Shown one piece after another: positions 1 to 7,138 of a DNA stretch of 64,000 bases (within the stretch, counting starts at the first letter, position 1; each line of letters begins with the position of its first letter). A program made the position numbers and the translations under genes. This DNA is from an uncultured Clostridium sp. GTDB lineage: Bacteria; Bacillota; Clostridia; Oscillospirales; Ruminococcaceae. The notes under the pieces are model-generated. The model was not told where the DNA came from. It did no database searches and saw only the letters and a list, made by a program, of their open reading frames with translations. The stretch lies in the NCBI GenBank assembly GCA_902490335.1, contig CABUDL010000002.1:60863-124862 (forward strand), given 5' to 3'.

Positions 1-2
1 TA

Positions 3-158
3 ATCGCAGAATGTTATCATTTTTTAGGAGAAGACAATAAAAGTAAAAATTTCTATCGTCAATCTTTCTATTTATGTCAAGCCATCAATGACGAGGGATG
101 TCTTAATACAGTGTTATTTGAAACAAAAAAATATTTTGGTTCAGATTTTTCCTTTTAA
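3..158 (+). CDS. 3' end of a probable TPR-type peptide-responsive regulator (partial)
   Basis: An open frame enters from the left edge and ends at TAA 156-158, giving about 51 C-terminal residues. The visible peptide contains AECYHFLGEDNKSKNFYR, followed by YLCQ and a terminal KYFGSDFSF. This has the look of the last tetratricopeptide helices of Rgg/PlcR/TprA-type (RRNPP) regulators, which bind short secreted peptides in the cytoplasm; that assignment is inference from a short tail. The stop codon overlaps the stop of the convergent 44-aa secreted-peptide gene, an arrangement known for TprA/PhrA and some Rgg/SHP pairs. The DNA-binding half lies outside the window, so the family cannot be proven here. 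Confidence 0.5.
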   Translation: MAECYHFLGEDNKSKNFYRQSFYLCQAINDEGCLNTVLFETKKYFGSDFSF

Positions 159-289
159 AAATTATCACCTTTTCCATCAGTAACATAAGGAGTAGGTACA
201 TCTGGTTGCCTGTCAGCAAAACATGGAAAAGCGGCTAACATACTAAGGCAGAGTACTGCGGACAATAAAATAGACAATAATTTCTTCAT
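155..289 (-). CDS. 44-aa secreted small peptide, candidate signalling pre-peptide
   Basis: The 44-residue product starts MKKLLSIL, has a continuous hydrophobic core and an A-F-P-C-F-A-D cleavage-like region, and leaves a mature tail of about 20 residues that includes PDVPTPYVTDGKGDNF. It therefore looks like a Sec signal peptide plus a short polar tail, as in Phr/PapR/SHP-type pre-pheromones. The ATG at 289 was chosen because AAAGGG lies 7 nt upstream; the longer frame running up to 517 has no ribosome binding site and reads through the promoter. It converges on, and overlaps by 4 bp, the end of a probable TPR regulator. A weak-35 promoter with a dyad lies upstream. The function is inferred from architecture only; it could also be a remnant secreted peptide. 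Confidence 0.55.
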   Translation of the reverse strand: MKKLLSILLSAVLCLSMLAAFPCFADRQPDVPTPYVTDGKGDNF

Positions 290-324
290 TATGATACCCT
301 TTCTTCTTTGGTTGTACTTTGTAA

Positions 325-390
325 AGTATAACGCACAAGCTCTCATTTGAACATATCGTTTCATGCTAGTTTTTCTAGACACAAAACGAT
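325..390 (-). promoter_or_regulatory. Promoter and upstream dyad of the small-peptide gene
   Basis: On the minus strand a TATACT -10 (325-330) is preceded 17 nt away by a poor -35, TGTTCA (348-353). Immediately upstream is a nested dyad: ATCGTTT (355-361) with AAACGAT (384-390) outside, and CTAG (366-369) with CTAG (375-378) inside, around a run of five T. A good -10, weak -35 and adjacent dyad is the usual layout for an activator-dependent promoter. The TPR regulator ending at 158 would be the natural candidate activator (inference). Confidence 0.45.
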
Positions 391-531
391 AGGTTTGATT
401 CTCATTGTGAAAATAAGGTATCATAAACTGCAAAAATTGAAAAAGCATAAAAAAGACATAGCTTGCAGGCTCTGGTAGAATGAAGTTACCACAAACATTC
501 GAAATGAGATAGTACACGGTGTCTGAAAAAT

Positions 532-601
532 GATAGAATAGCGCAGAAAACGCACGCGTGTGTTTTTTAATACACGCGTGCGTTTTCTGCGCTATTCTAT
601 C
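532..601 (-). terminator. 30-bp perfect palindrome, terminator of the AlbA-type gene
   Basis: Positions 532-561 and 572-601 are perfect reverse complements around a 10-nt loop. The stem begins inside the last codons of the minus-strand gene and is followed on that strand by ATCATTTTTC, so it can act as an intrinsic terminator. It is much longer than a normal terminator stem, and both arms recur at the gene's own promoter: AATACACGCGTGCGTTT at 569-585 and 2265-2281, and CAGAAAACGCACG at 544-556 and 2289-2301. Confidence 0.6.
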
Positions 602-2238
602 GTGCGATACTTGGCTCCTGCACCTTTTCCATTCAAAGACAGTTGCCCAGCATCTTTTAACTTTTGTAGAATCCGATATGCCTGAGAAGGTGTTACATGC
701 AGAAGTTTCACCACATCTGCGCGAGTAACTTCCCCTTTCGCTTTTGCCAACTGCATTACCAATTCCTGATGCCGGAGCGCATCGATATCTCGATTTCGTA
801 CATATTCAACGGCACTGTTTGTTTTTTTGGAGTACCTTGAGCTTATGATATAGGATCGTCCGCGGCCATTGCCCAAGCGTTCTACTAATCCAGACTCCAC
901 AAGGGTTTCCAGAACGACGCGTACCCGGCTCTCATCGGCATGAATTCTTTCTGCGACATCCTGTATCGAGGCACGATGCAATTGCTTTACCGCATCCAGT
1001 GCAAGTAGCAGATGAATTGGCAACGACCGTCCAAGACGTTGTTGTTCTTCAGAAACCATACAAATGAATGCTTTATCAGTCGGTCCTTTGGGAATAAACA
1101 GTTTCACGCTGGATTGTGTAGAGCTTGAGTAGTCCGGAAGCAATCGACCATACAATAAGGAGCCTTCAAAAATGCGGTCAATTCCTCTTCCGGTACGCTC
1201 AGCTAGACCAATACGTTTCATTGCATCAGCCAATGTTGGATTTCTTCCATGAGGTTCTGCATCCAGCAGATTGTCGACTCGGATGCCTTCAATAAATCCT
1301 CCGGGGTTGCTGATGGTCATGCCTTCATCATTGATTTGAACCAGAACACGTCCAAGAACAGAATAGTCTCTGTGGCAGAATGCGTTGACTAGAGCTTCAC
1401 GGAAGGCCCTGGGATCATAGTCTGGAATCGTGATGCGGAATAATCCCTGTACCATTTCCTCGCTGTGATTCCATGCAGAAAAAGCATCCGATATTTTTTC
1501 AAACGCCGCAAGAATGGGCAAATAAAAGGACTCATTCACTTTGATATCTGTGCCCACAAGAACCTGTATGGATGCTTCTGCTGTTGGCATATGGCGCTTT
1601 AATGCATTTTTTCTACCAATCAGCAATATACCGCAAAATGTGGGAACGATAGCTCCATCCTGAATTGTGACCAACTGCAATGCCTTATCTAATTCCTCGT
1701 CATTTAGTTCCAGTAGAGACACTTCTCCACGATAGGATCGAATGATGTTTCGTAACCGTTCACGTTCCACAGGATCAAGATCCTGATAGGTAGCATCTGG
1801 AACAGGCTGTGCAGAATAATCAAGCAAACTCAAAGAGGAAAGCCGTGCGGTTATTTCGTATGGATACATCGGAACATTTTCGGGCTCGCCATTCGGCTTG
1901 AGCCGGCGTCGCTGGATCTTGCCATCCGAGGAAGCTACCACGCTGGTGCGCTTGGGAACAGAGATTTTTAACACTGGTGGATCGAATTCCAAAATTTCTG
2001 TACGAACAGCAAGCGGAGGAACCGTCCGGTTGGCGATAAACGCCGCAAGCTGTGTGATGTCTTTATGCTTATTGTGCAGTCCTGTAATTTCTCCATCGTT
2101 TTCGACACCCAAATATAAGTCGCCGCCATCGGTGTTTGCAAAGGCGACCACCGCGTCGATGATGTCGCTGTCAGGCAAACAGTTTCTGTCGCTTTTAAAT
2201 TCATTCACAAGGTTTTCTTTGAAACCGATATTGGACAT
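592..2238 (-). CDS. AlbA_2/AAA_4-type ATP-binding protein with C-terminal winged helix (putative regulator)
   Basis: 548 aa. The N-terminus (SNIGFKENLVNEFKSD, then VAFANTDGGDLYLGVENDG) is the AlbA_2 (Schlafen-like, formerly AAA_4) DNA-binding domain. The middle carries the companion ATP-binding C-terminal domain, with FREALVNAFCHRDYS and NPGGF, which resembles GHKL-type folds. The last ~120 residues contain helix-turn-helix segments, including a DVVKLLHVTPSQAYRILQKL stretch. Such proteins are common in accessory regions and are usually annotated as putative transcriptional regulators; the ligand and targets are unknown. ATG 2238 was chosen over an upstream TTG-like extension because GGGGGTGAG sits just before it. 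The promoter overlaps an inverted repeat, suggesting autoregulation. It is flanked by 17-bp direct repeats (see findings). The base composition matches the AT-richer left end. Confidence 0.75.
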   Translation of the reverse strand: MSNIGFKENLVNEFKSDRNCLPDSDIIDAVVAFANTDGGDLYLGVENDGEITGLHNKHKDITQLAAFIANRTVPPLAVRTEILEFDPPVLKISVPKRTSVVASSDGKIQRRRLKPNGEPENVPMYPYEITARLSSLSLLDYSAQPVPDATYQDLDPVERERLRNIIRSYRGEVSLLELNDEELDKALQLVTIQDGAIVPTFCGILLIGRKNALKRHMPTAEASIQVLVGTDIKVNESFYLPILAAFEKISDAFSAWNHSEEMVQGLFRITIPDYDPRAFREALVNAFCHRDYSVLGRVLVQINDEGMTISNPGGFIEGIRVDNLLDAEPHGRNPTLADAMKRIGLAERTGRGIDRIFEGSLLYGRLLPDYSSSTQSSVKLFIPKGPTDKAFICMVSEEQQRLGRSLPIHLLLALDAVKQLHRASIQDVAERIHADESRVRVVLETLVESGLVERLGNGRGRSYIISSRYSKKTNSAVEYVRNRDIDALRHQELVMQLAKAKGEVTRADVVKLLHVTPSQAYRILQKLKDAGQLSLNGKGAGAKYRTIE

Positions 2239-2259
2239 AATCTCACCCCCAACACAATC

Positions 2260-2301
2260 ATTATAATACACGCGTGCGTTTAACACAACAGAAAACGCAC
2301 G
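2260..2301 (-). promoter_or_regulatory. Promoter with overlapping inverted repeat for the AlbA-type gene
   Basis: Minus-strand -10 TATAAT (2260-2265) and -35 TTGTGT (2283-2288) are 17 nt apart. An inverted repeat, CGTGCGTTT (2273-2281) with AAACGCACG (2293-2301), covers the spacer and the -35, an expected position for an autorepressor operator. The same half-site sequence forms the long palindrome after the gene's stop codon. Confidence 0.55.
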
Positions 2302-2684
2302 AATCCTGTTGTGAACTGAAGGTGTTTTATATTAGATTTTATAGATACCTTATGAGGGAATTTTACACTCCTTTGCTGCTCTGAAAAAATGAGGTGATGA
2401 CAAGAACAGCAACCAAGTTCCTTTCCCTACTGTTGTCCTGCGTTGCCCTGGGCAGCGGTACGCAAGGCACATATAAGGAGCAAAACCTACTTTTCGTGCG
2501 TCATGCACGAGGATAAAAATCAGAATCTGATGTGCAGAAAAACCGCAGTATTAAGCCAAAAATCAGGCTGAAAGCGAAGAAATCACCGGATGTTTGGCAG
2601 GGGTGGCACCAAGCCCTTGAAGTTCAGCAAGCGTTAATCTCACTTACCCAAGAGATAATTTCCCTTTCAGGGTTTATATCTGCC
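2302..2684. other. Gene-poor stretch, probable remnant DNA
   Basis: I see no convincing gene between the AlbA-type promoter and the terminator near 2700. A 39-codon frame (2397-2516, plus) has a hydrophobic N-terminus, but its GAGGTG abuts the start codon with no spacing. Another frame from 2532 runs through the terminator hairpin. The stretch is best read as leftover sequence from rearrangement. Confidence 0.3.
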
Positions 2685-2715
2685 AAAAAGCCTTCCTTGT
2701 GGGAAGGCTTTTTTT
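2685..2715 (+). terminator. Intrinsic terminator
   Basis: A 12-bp stem (AAAAAGCCTTCC at 2685-2696 with its complement at 2702-2713), a 5-nt loop and a T run. No intact gene precedes it on the plus strand, so it probably outlived a deleted gene. Confidence 0.6.
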
Positions 2716-2802
2716 GCGTCTTGGGATAAAGCGACAGTGCTAGACAAACGGATGAGAAGGTGATAAGATAGTGATGACAGACGAACGCAGAAGAGGAGAA
2801 AT

Positions 2803-2943
2803 ATGATGAAAGAATTTCCTATTGGAGAAGTGATTCGGCAGCGAAGAATGGAACTTGGATTAACACAAGAAGAGCTTTGTGAGGGAATTTATGAGCCTCC
2901 AACCATGTCACGGATTGAAACGGGACGACCAATGCTGTTGTAG
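2803..2943 (+). pseudogene. Truncated XRE/Rgg-like helix-turn-helix regulator (46 aa)
   Basis: The frame begins after AGGAG with ATGATG and encodes a clear XRE-type helix-turn-helix: IRQRRMELGLTQEELCEG, then PPTMSRIETGRP, stopping at TAG 2941-2943. Full-length relatives with this opening continue for over 200 residues of TPR repeats, and here everything after the recognition helix is missing. The stop codon is embedded in the ribosome binding site of the following ABC gene (TAGGAG), so the two are translationally linked. It could be a decayed Rgg/PlcR-type regulator cut by a deletion, or a retained mini-HTH protein. Confidence 0.6.
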
Positions 2944-2951
2944 GAGTGGAG

Positions 2952-4517
2952 ATGAATATGACAAAATATCTTTTAAAGCTAAAATACATCATCGTATTTC
3001 AAGTTTTTACCGCACTTCTTTCGATCGTCGGTATCGCTAGTATGCCATACGTTGTCAAACTGCTCTTTGATTATGACTTTTCAAAAGGAGCGGGCGGCAT
3101 GATATGGATTGTTTTCCTGTATCTGCTGTCCATTGCGCTGGGTATGTTCTTTGAATATTGCAGTCAAAGAAGCGTATGGAAATTCCGTCAGCGCTTCTAC
3201 TGCCTTGTAAAACAAGATCTGTTCGAAGCCCTACTACGGAAGCGGTATGTCGATTTTAAAAAGCACGATCTGTCAGATTATCTCTCCTTTTTTCAAAACG
3301 ATGTCGATGTTTTCCGGCAATACCTAGAGTCCTGCATCAGCATCTTTCAGACTGTTCTCCAGCTGTTCGTCTATGCGTTTTTCCTCTTTTCACTGGATGC
3401 GCGTCTAGCAATTTTGATTATCCTGAGTTCTTTTGTAAGCCTGCTAGTGCCGAAATTGACCGGGAAGCAGCTCTCCCAACGCAAGGCACTCCACCTCACC
3501 GCTATGGCGAACTATACAGACACCATCCGTGACCTGCTGTCCGGCTTCCGTCTGGTCAACCACGAAACACGGGAGGCGATTTCTCAAAGACATCGCGACA
3601 GCATCGAGCAAACCGAGGAAACAGAGTATCAGTTTGGGAAATATAAAACACTCACCAACATTGTGACGGGCAGTAGCATGTATTTTTTGCAAAGCATTGT
3701 TTTTGCGGTGCTGGGGTATCTGTTATTCCAAAGACAGATCACGGTCGGAACTGCGAGCGCTGCACTGGGATATATCCAGGATTTCTGCTATCCTGTTTCC
3801 TATATCCTCAAAGACATAAACAATGTAAACGCTTCCCGCGCAGGTAAAGACAAGATTTTAAAACTGCTCACGGAAGGCAAGGAAAAAGCGCCGGACGAGT
3901 GTATTGAAAGCTTTCAAAAAGACATCCAGTTTCAGGATGTATCGGTGCGGCTGGGGGATTTTTGTTTTTCCCATTTTACCCATACCTTCCAGAAAGGGAA
4001 AAAATACGCGATCATTGGTCCGAGCGGCGTAGGGAAATCCACTATTTTGAATCTGTTGATGCAGTATATTGTGCCGGACCAGGGCAAAATCTGCATTGAT
4101 GGAAACAGCATATCCGGAAAAGATAGCAGCAAAATTATCGTCTGTGTCAACCAGTTTGAGCACATTTTTCACGCTTCCTTTACACAGAACGCGACACTGT
4201 TTGAGAGCTACCCGATGTCCAGAATGCGCTCCGCGCTGCGTTATTTCGACAACGAAAAACTGAACAGCCTGCTGCAAAAAGACAATGCCCAGGAACTCAG
4301 CGGCGGTGAAAATCAGATGATGCAGCTGATTCGTGCGGTAACGGCGGATAAACCAATTATGCTGATGGACGAATCCTTCTCCGCAGTGGATGCAGAGAAT
4401 GCAAAACAACTGCAGAAAAAACTATTAGAGCTTGATAAAACGATTCTTTTTATCACCCACGATGTGTCCGAGGAACATTTAAAGCTATTTGATGAAGTGA
4501 TTGAATTAAGAAAATAA
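2952..4517 (+). CDS. ABC exporter half-transporter 1 (permease fused to ATPase)
   Basis: 521 aa. An N-terminal ABC transmembrane domain spans roughly residues 1-300 with about six hydrophobic segments. The nucleotide-binding domain follows, with Walker A GPSGVGKS, signature LSGGE, Walker B IMLMDE and an H-loop in ITHDVSE. The ATG at 2952 has TAGGAG 5 nt upstream; an ATG at 2958 with GGAG is an equally possible start. It is followed 84 bp later by a second half-transporter of the same layout, so the two probably form a heterodimeric exporter. The substrate is unknown: peptide, bacteriocin or drug export are all possible, and I see no peptide precursor or maturation enzyme next to it. Confidence 0.85.
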   Translation: MNMTKYLLKLKYIIVFQVFTALLSIVGIASMPYVVKLLFDYDFSKGAGGMIWIVFLYLLSIALGMFFEYCSQRSVWKFRQRFYCLVKQDLFEALLRKRYVDFKKHDLSDYLSFFQNDVDVFRQYLESCISIFQTVLQLFVYAFFLFSLDARLAILIILSSFVSLLVPKLTGKQLSQRKALHLTAMANYTDTIRDLLSGFRLVNHETREAISQRHRDSIEQTEETEYQFGKYKTLTNIVTGSSMYFLQSIVFAVLGYLLFQRQITVGTASAALGYIQDFCYPVSYILKDINNVNASRAGKDKILKLLTEGKEKAPDECIESFQKDIQFQDVSVRLGDFCFSHFTHTFQKGKKYAIIGPSGVGKSTILNLLMQYIVPDQGKICIDGNSISGKDSSKIIVCVNQFEHIFHASFTQNATLFESYPMSRMRSALRYFDNEKLNSLLQKDNAQELSGGENQMMQLIRAVTADKPIMLMDESFSAVDAENAKQLQKKLLELDKTILFITHDVSEEHLKLFDEVIELRK

Positions 4518-4601
4518 GGCAATAAGGAAATTGAATTTTGTATATCCAAAGATATAGTGTGTTTTGTATGCGTAGAGAGGATACGCGCAGGAGGGAAGAA
4601 T

Positions 4602-6257
4602 ATGGGTTCTTCGATTCAAAAGAAATTTTTGCTGATACAGCTGTTTGTATTGGGCTATGTGTCTGCGAATGTGGTCTATCCTTTGCTGACACAGCGGATA
4701 TTGGACCGGCTTTCGTCAGGTGAGTTTTCTTCGCTCAAGGGATTATTCATCCTGCTGTTTGCAGCTTTGACCCTGTTGGTTGCCTGCTCCAGAGGACGGG
4801 CATTGAGTAAAAAGAGCTATTTGAATCAAGTCAAACAATTTTACCGTGAAAAGGTGTTGGACTGCGTTTATTATGAAAACAATGAAAAGCTGTCCTCCGA
4901 AAAGGAAGCGGAGCTTTTGTCGGTCTTTAATAATGACATTCCGATGGTGTGCAGCGATTTTTATGATACGATTTTAAGCATGATCTATTCCTGCTTGACC
5001 ATCATCTTTTCTTTTTTTGCGCTGGCAAACATCAATTCGGTCATTGCCTGCATCATCGTTTTGAATCTGGTGGCGCTGGCGATTGTTCCCCTCGTGTTTA
5101 AAAAGGCTTTGCAGGAGAAAAAACAGCAGATTTCAGATACTTTGAAGTGGTTTAATGTCAAACTCAAGGACAGCATCTGTTGTATTCCACTGATGAAAAG
5201 CTATTGTGTGGAAAAGACGATTTTAGAAGACGTGACGGTGTCGGGGCAACAGGCAAATCATGCAGATTACCGGTACACAAAGGTGCAGGAAAACGCAAAC
5301 CTTGCCAGTATGGTGATTGGTTACTCAAACGACTTTCTGGTACTCATCATAGGTGTGTACCTGATTGCGGTGGGTAAAATCAGCGTAGGAGCTTTGCTGG
5401 CAATTATACAAATTTCCAATTTGATTGCCAATCCGATCGTAACCCTTTCCTACCACATCAACACCATCCATTCGGTCATGCCAATCAAAAAAAGGCTCTG
5501 CGATATGATCCAACAACCGACAAACCGTCGGACGCCGAGAGACCGGCATCTGTCACAGCTTGACAAGATTGAGCTTCGAGAGGTCAGTGTCGTCAGAGAA
5601 GGGCATCCGATTTTGGACGGGGTCAGCCTGACCTTCGAGCGGGGAAAACGCTACCTGATTGTAGGAGAAAACGGAAGTGGAAAAAGTACCCTGTTAAAGG
5701 TCATCAACCGAAATGTTTGTGCGGACTCCGGTCTGGTTCTGATGGACGGGATACCGGCAGAGCAGATTGACAACAACGATTTTAGCAGAAATATTTTGAT
5801 GGATTATCAGGAGCCGTATCTGTTTACTGCGCCGGTACAGGACAACATCACCCTTTATCAACCGTATCCGCAGGAAAGGATACAGCAAATCGGAGAAATT
5901 TTGAACATTTCTTCGTTCATGAACAGCACAGAGGAAACCAGAGTGCATAATCTGTCGGGAGGAGAAAAGCAAAGGGTTGCGTTGGCGCGCACCATTTTGA
6001 GAAACCCGACTTTCTTTTTGCTGGATGAAGCGTTTTCCGCGGTGGACATAGATGGCAGAAAAGAGTTAGAACAGCATCTGTTCGACCAAGGCTATTCTAT
6101 CATCAGTGTTTCCCACACCGATTCCAAAGAGATTCTGTGTCAATATGACGAAATCATCGTTTTACAACACGGCAAAATCGTGGAGCAAGGCTCCTTTTTA
6201 CAGCTGATGGAAAAACAGCAGTATTTTTATCATTTGTACCATACCGGCAAGAAGTAA
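4602..6257 (+). CDS. ABC exporter half-transporter 2 (permease fused to ATPase)
   Basis: 551 aa with the same order of domains: about six transmembrane segments, then an ATPase with Walker A GENGSGKST, signature LSGGEKQR, Walker B FFLLDEAF and H-loop SVSHTD. The ATG at 4602 is chosen because AGGAGG lies 6 nt upstream; an earlier in-frame ATG at 4557 lacks a ribosome binding site. It is the likely heterodimer partner of the preceding gene. Both nucleotide-binding sites keep catalytic Walker B acidic residues. A strong terminator closes the operon at 6274-6311. Confidence 0.85.
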   Translation: MGSSIQKKFLLIQLFVLGYVSANVVYPLLTQRILDRLSSGEFSSLKGLFILLFAALTLLVACSRGRALSKKSYLNQVKQFYREKVLDCVYYENNEKLSSEKEAELLSVFNNDIPMVCSDFYDTILSMIYSCLTIIFSFFALANINSVIACIIVLNLVALAIVPLVFKKALQEKKQQISDTLKWFNVKLKDSICCIPLMKSYCVEKTILEDVTVSGQQANHADYRYTKVQENANLASMVIGYSNDFLVLIIGVYLIAVGKISVGALLAIIQISNLIANPIVTLSYHINTIHSVMPIKKRLCDMIQQPTNRRTPRDRHLSQLDKIELREVSVVREGHPILDGVSLTFERGKRYLIVGENGSGKSTLLKVINRNVCADSGLVLMDGIPAEQIDNNDFSRNILMDYQEPYLFTAPVQDNITLYQPYPQERIQQIGEILNISSFMNSTEETRVHNLSGGEKQRVALARTILRNPTFFLLDEAFSAVDIDGRKELEQHLFDQGYSIISVSHTDSKEILCQYDEIIVLQHGKIVEQGSFLQLMEKQQYFYHLYHTGKK

Positions 6258-6273
6258 AGCAGGATATGGGAAG

Positions 6274-6311
6274 AAAGCCGGATAAACAGGTGGAGGTTTA
6301 TCCGGCTTTTG
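6274..6311 (+). terminator. Terminator of the ABC exporter operon
   Basis: A 14-bp perfect stem (6274-6287 with 6296-6309) followed by TTTT. Confidence 0.8.
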
Positions 6312-6369
6312 TGATTTTGTGAATCGGAAAAAACGGGAAGGGATTAACGGGGTTTTATTAAAATATCAC

Positions 6370-6398
6370 TTGACAGCAATCGTCATTTTTTATACACT
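6370..6398 (+). promoter_or_regulatory. Sigma-A-type promoter for the zinc-ribbon/DUF2085 genes
   Basis: A consensus -35 TTGACA (6370-6375) and TACACT (6393-6398) are separated by 17 nt. They lie about 25 nt upstream of an AAAGGAGGGG ribosome binding site. Confidence 0.55.
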
Positions 6399-6420
6399 GA
6401 AAAGAAAAGGAGGGGATGTC

Positions 6421-6711
6421 ATGTACTGTAAACATTGTGGACAACCGATGGAAGATTTTGCACAGGTCTGCCCGAGCTGTGGGGCAAGACAGGATGACAA
6501 ACCACCGGTCATCGACAACGGAGGCTTCGGCTGGGGACTGCTGGGCTGCTGTGTACCGGTGGCAGGGCTGGTGCTGTATCTGGTGTGGAAGGATACAAAA
6601 CCCAATACCGCCAAAGCAGCCGGAATCGGTGCGCTGGTCTCGGTGGTGCTGGTAGTCCTATACTATCTGTTTATCATCCTATCCGCAGTCACCTACGGGG
6701 TGTTCTCCTAA
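6421..6711 (+). CDS. Small zinc-ribbon membrane protein
   Basis: 96 aa. The N-terminus is a zinc ribbon (MYCKHCGQPMED, then VCPSCGAR: two CxxC knuckles), followed by a glycine-rich linker and two hydrophobic segments (about residues 40-60 and 70-92). Proteins of this plan are common in Clostridia and have no defined function. The ATG at 6421 follows AAAGGAGGGG by 5 nt; the longer reading frame from 6319 runs through the promoter. It is followed after 3 nt by a DUF2085 gene, so the two are co-transcribed. Confidence 0.7.
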   Translation: MYCKHCGQPMEDFAQVCPSCGARQDDKPPVIDNGGFGWGLLGCCVPVAGLVLYLVWKDTKPNTAKAAGIGALVSVVLVVLYYLFIILSAVTYGVFS

Positions 6712-6714
6712 AAA

Positions 6715-7083
6715 ATGATGAGATGGCTATACCGGTGGCTGCCCATCTTCTTTGGCTGTCATTGCCGCAGCGACCGTTCGTTCTTTTTTCGAGGCAAACA
6801 GTTTCCTCTGTGTGCCCGCTGCACAGGAGAACTGATTGGAATTCTTCTGGCTCCGGCGGCGTTTTGGATGTTCGGCTTGCCGGACAGTAAGATTTGCTTG
6901 TGGTTGCTGCTGCCGCTGGTGCTGGATGGTGGAATACAGCGGTTGACACGCTATGAAAGCGGCGACATTCGCCGGCTGCTCACCGGCATACTCTTTGGCT
7001 ATGCCCTTGTGGGTCTATTGGCGCTCAGCACAATCGCTGCTGCCCGCTGGGGATACCAGCTGGGAAAACAGTTGGCTGTCTGA
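6715..7083 (+). CDS. DUF2085 family membrane protein
   Basis: 122 aa. It carries the family hallmark CHCRSDRSFFF and PLCARCTGELIG (paired cysteine motifs near the N-terminus, possibly metal binding), then three hydrophobic segments. DUF2085 proteins are small integral membrane proteins of unknown role. There is no good ribosome binding site; the ATGATG starts 3 nt after the preceding stop codon, so translation is probably coupled. A strong terminator follows that is shared with the convergent nrdD gene. Confidence 0.75.
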   Translation: MMRWLYRWLPIFFGCHCRSDRSFFFRGKQFPLCARCTGELIGILLAPAAFWMFGLPDSKICLWLLLPLVLDGGIQRLTRYESGDIRRLLTGILFGYALVGLLALSTIAAARWGYQLGKQLAV

Positions 7084-7097
7084 AAAAATGCTGAAAA

Positions 7098-7138
7098 GAA
7101 AACCGCTCTGCGACAATTTTGTCGCAGAGCGGTTTTTT
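7098..7138. terminator. Bidirectional terminator between DUF2085 gene and nrdD
   Basis: A long GC-rich stem (AAACCGCTCTGCGACAA with its complement) is flanked by A and T runs on both sides. The nrdD stop codon sits at its right edge. Confidence 0.85.

Noticed and set aside
155..517. 120-codon version of the small secreted peptide gene
   Set aside because: The extension has no ribosome binding site and includes the promoter; the 44-codon start at 289 has AAAGGG at good spacing.
2532..2729. 65-codon plus-strand frame before the truncated HTH gene
   Set aside because: Runs straight through a clear intrinsic terminator (2685-2715).
1..6300. Integrative element or phage in the AT-rich left end
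   Set aside because: No integrase, relaxase, transposase or phage structural gene is present; only repeats and truncated genes hint at past rearrangement.
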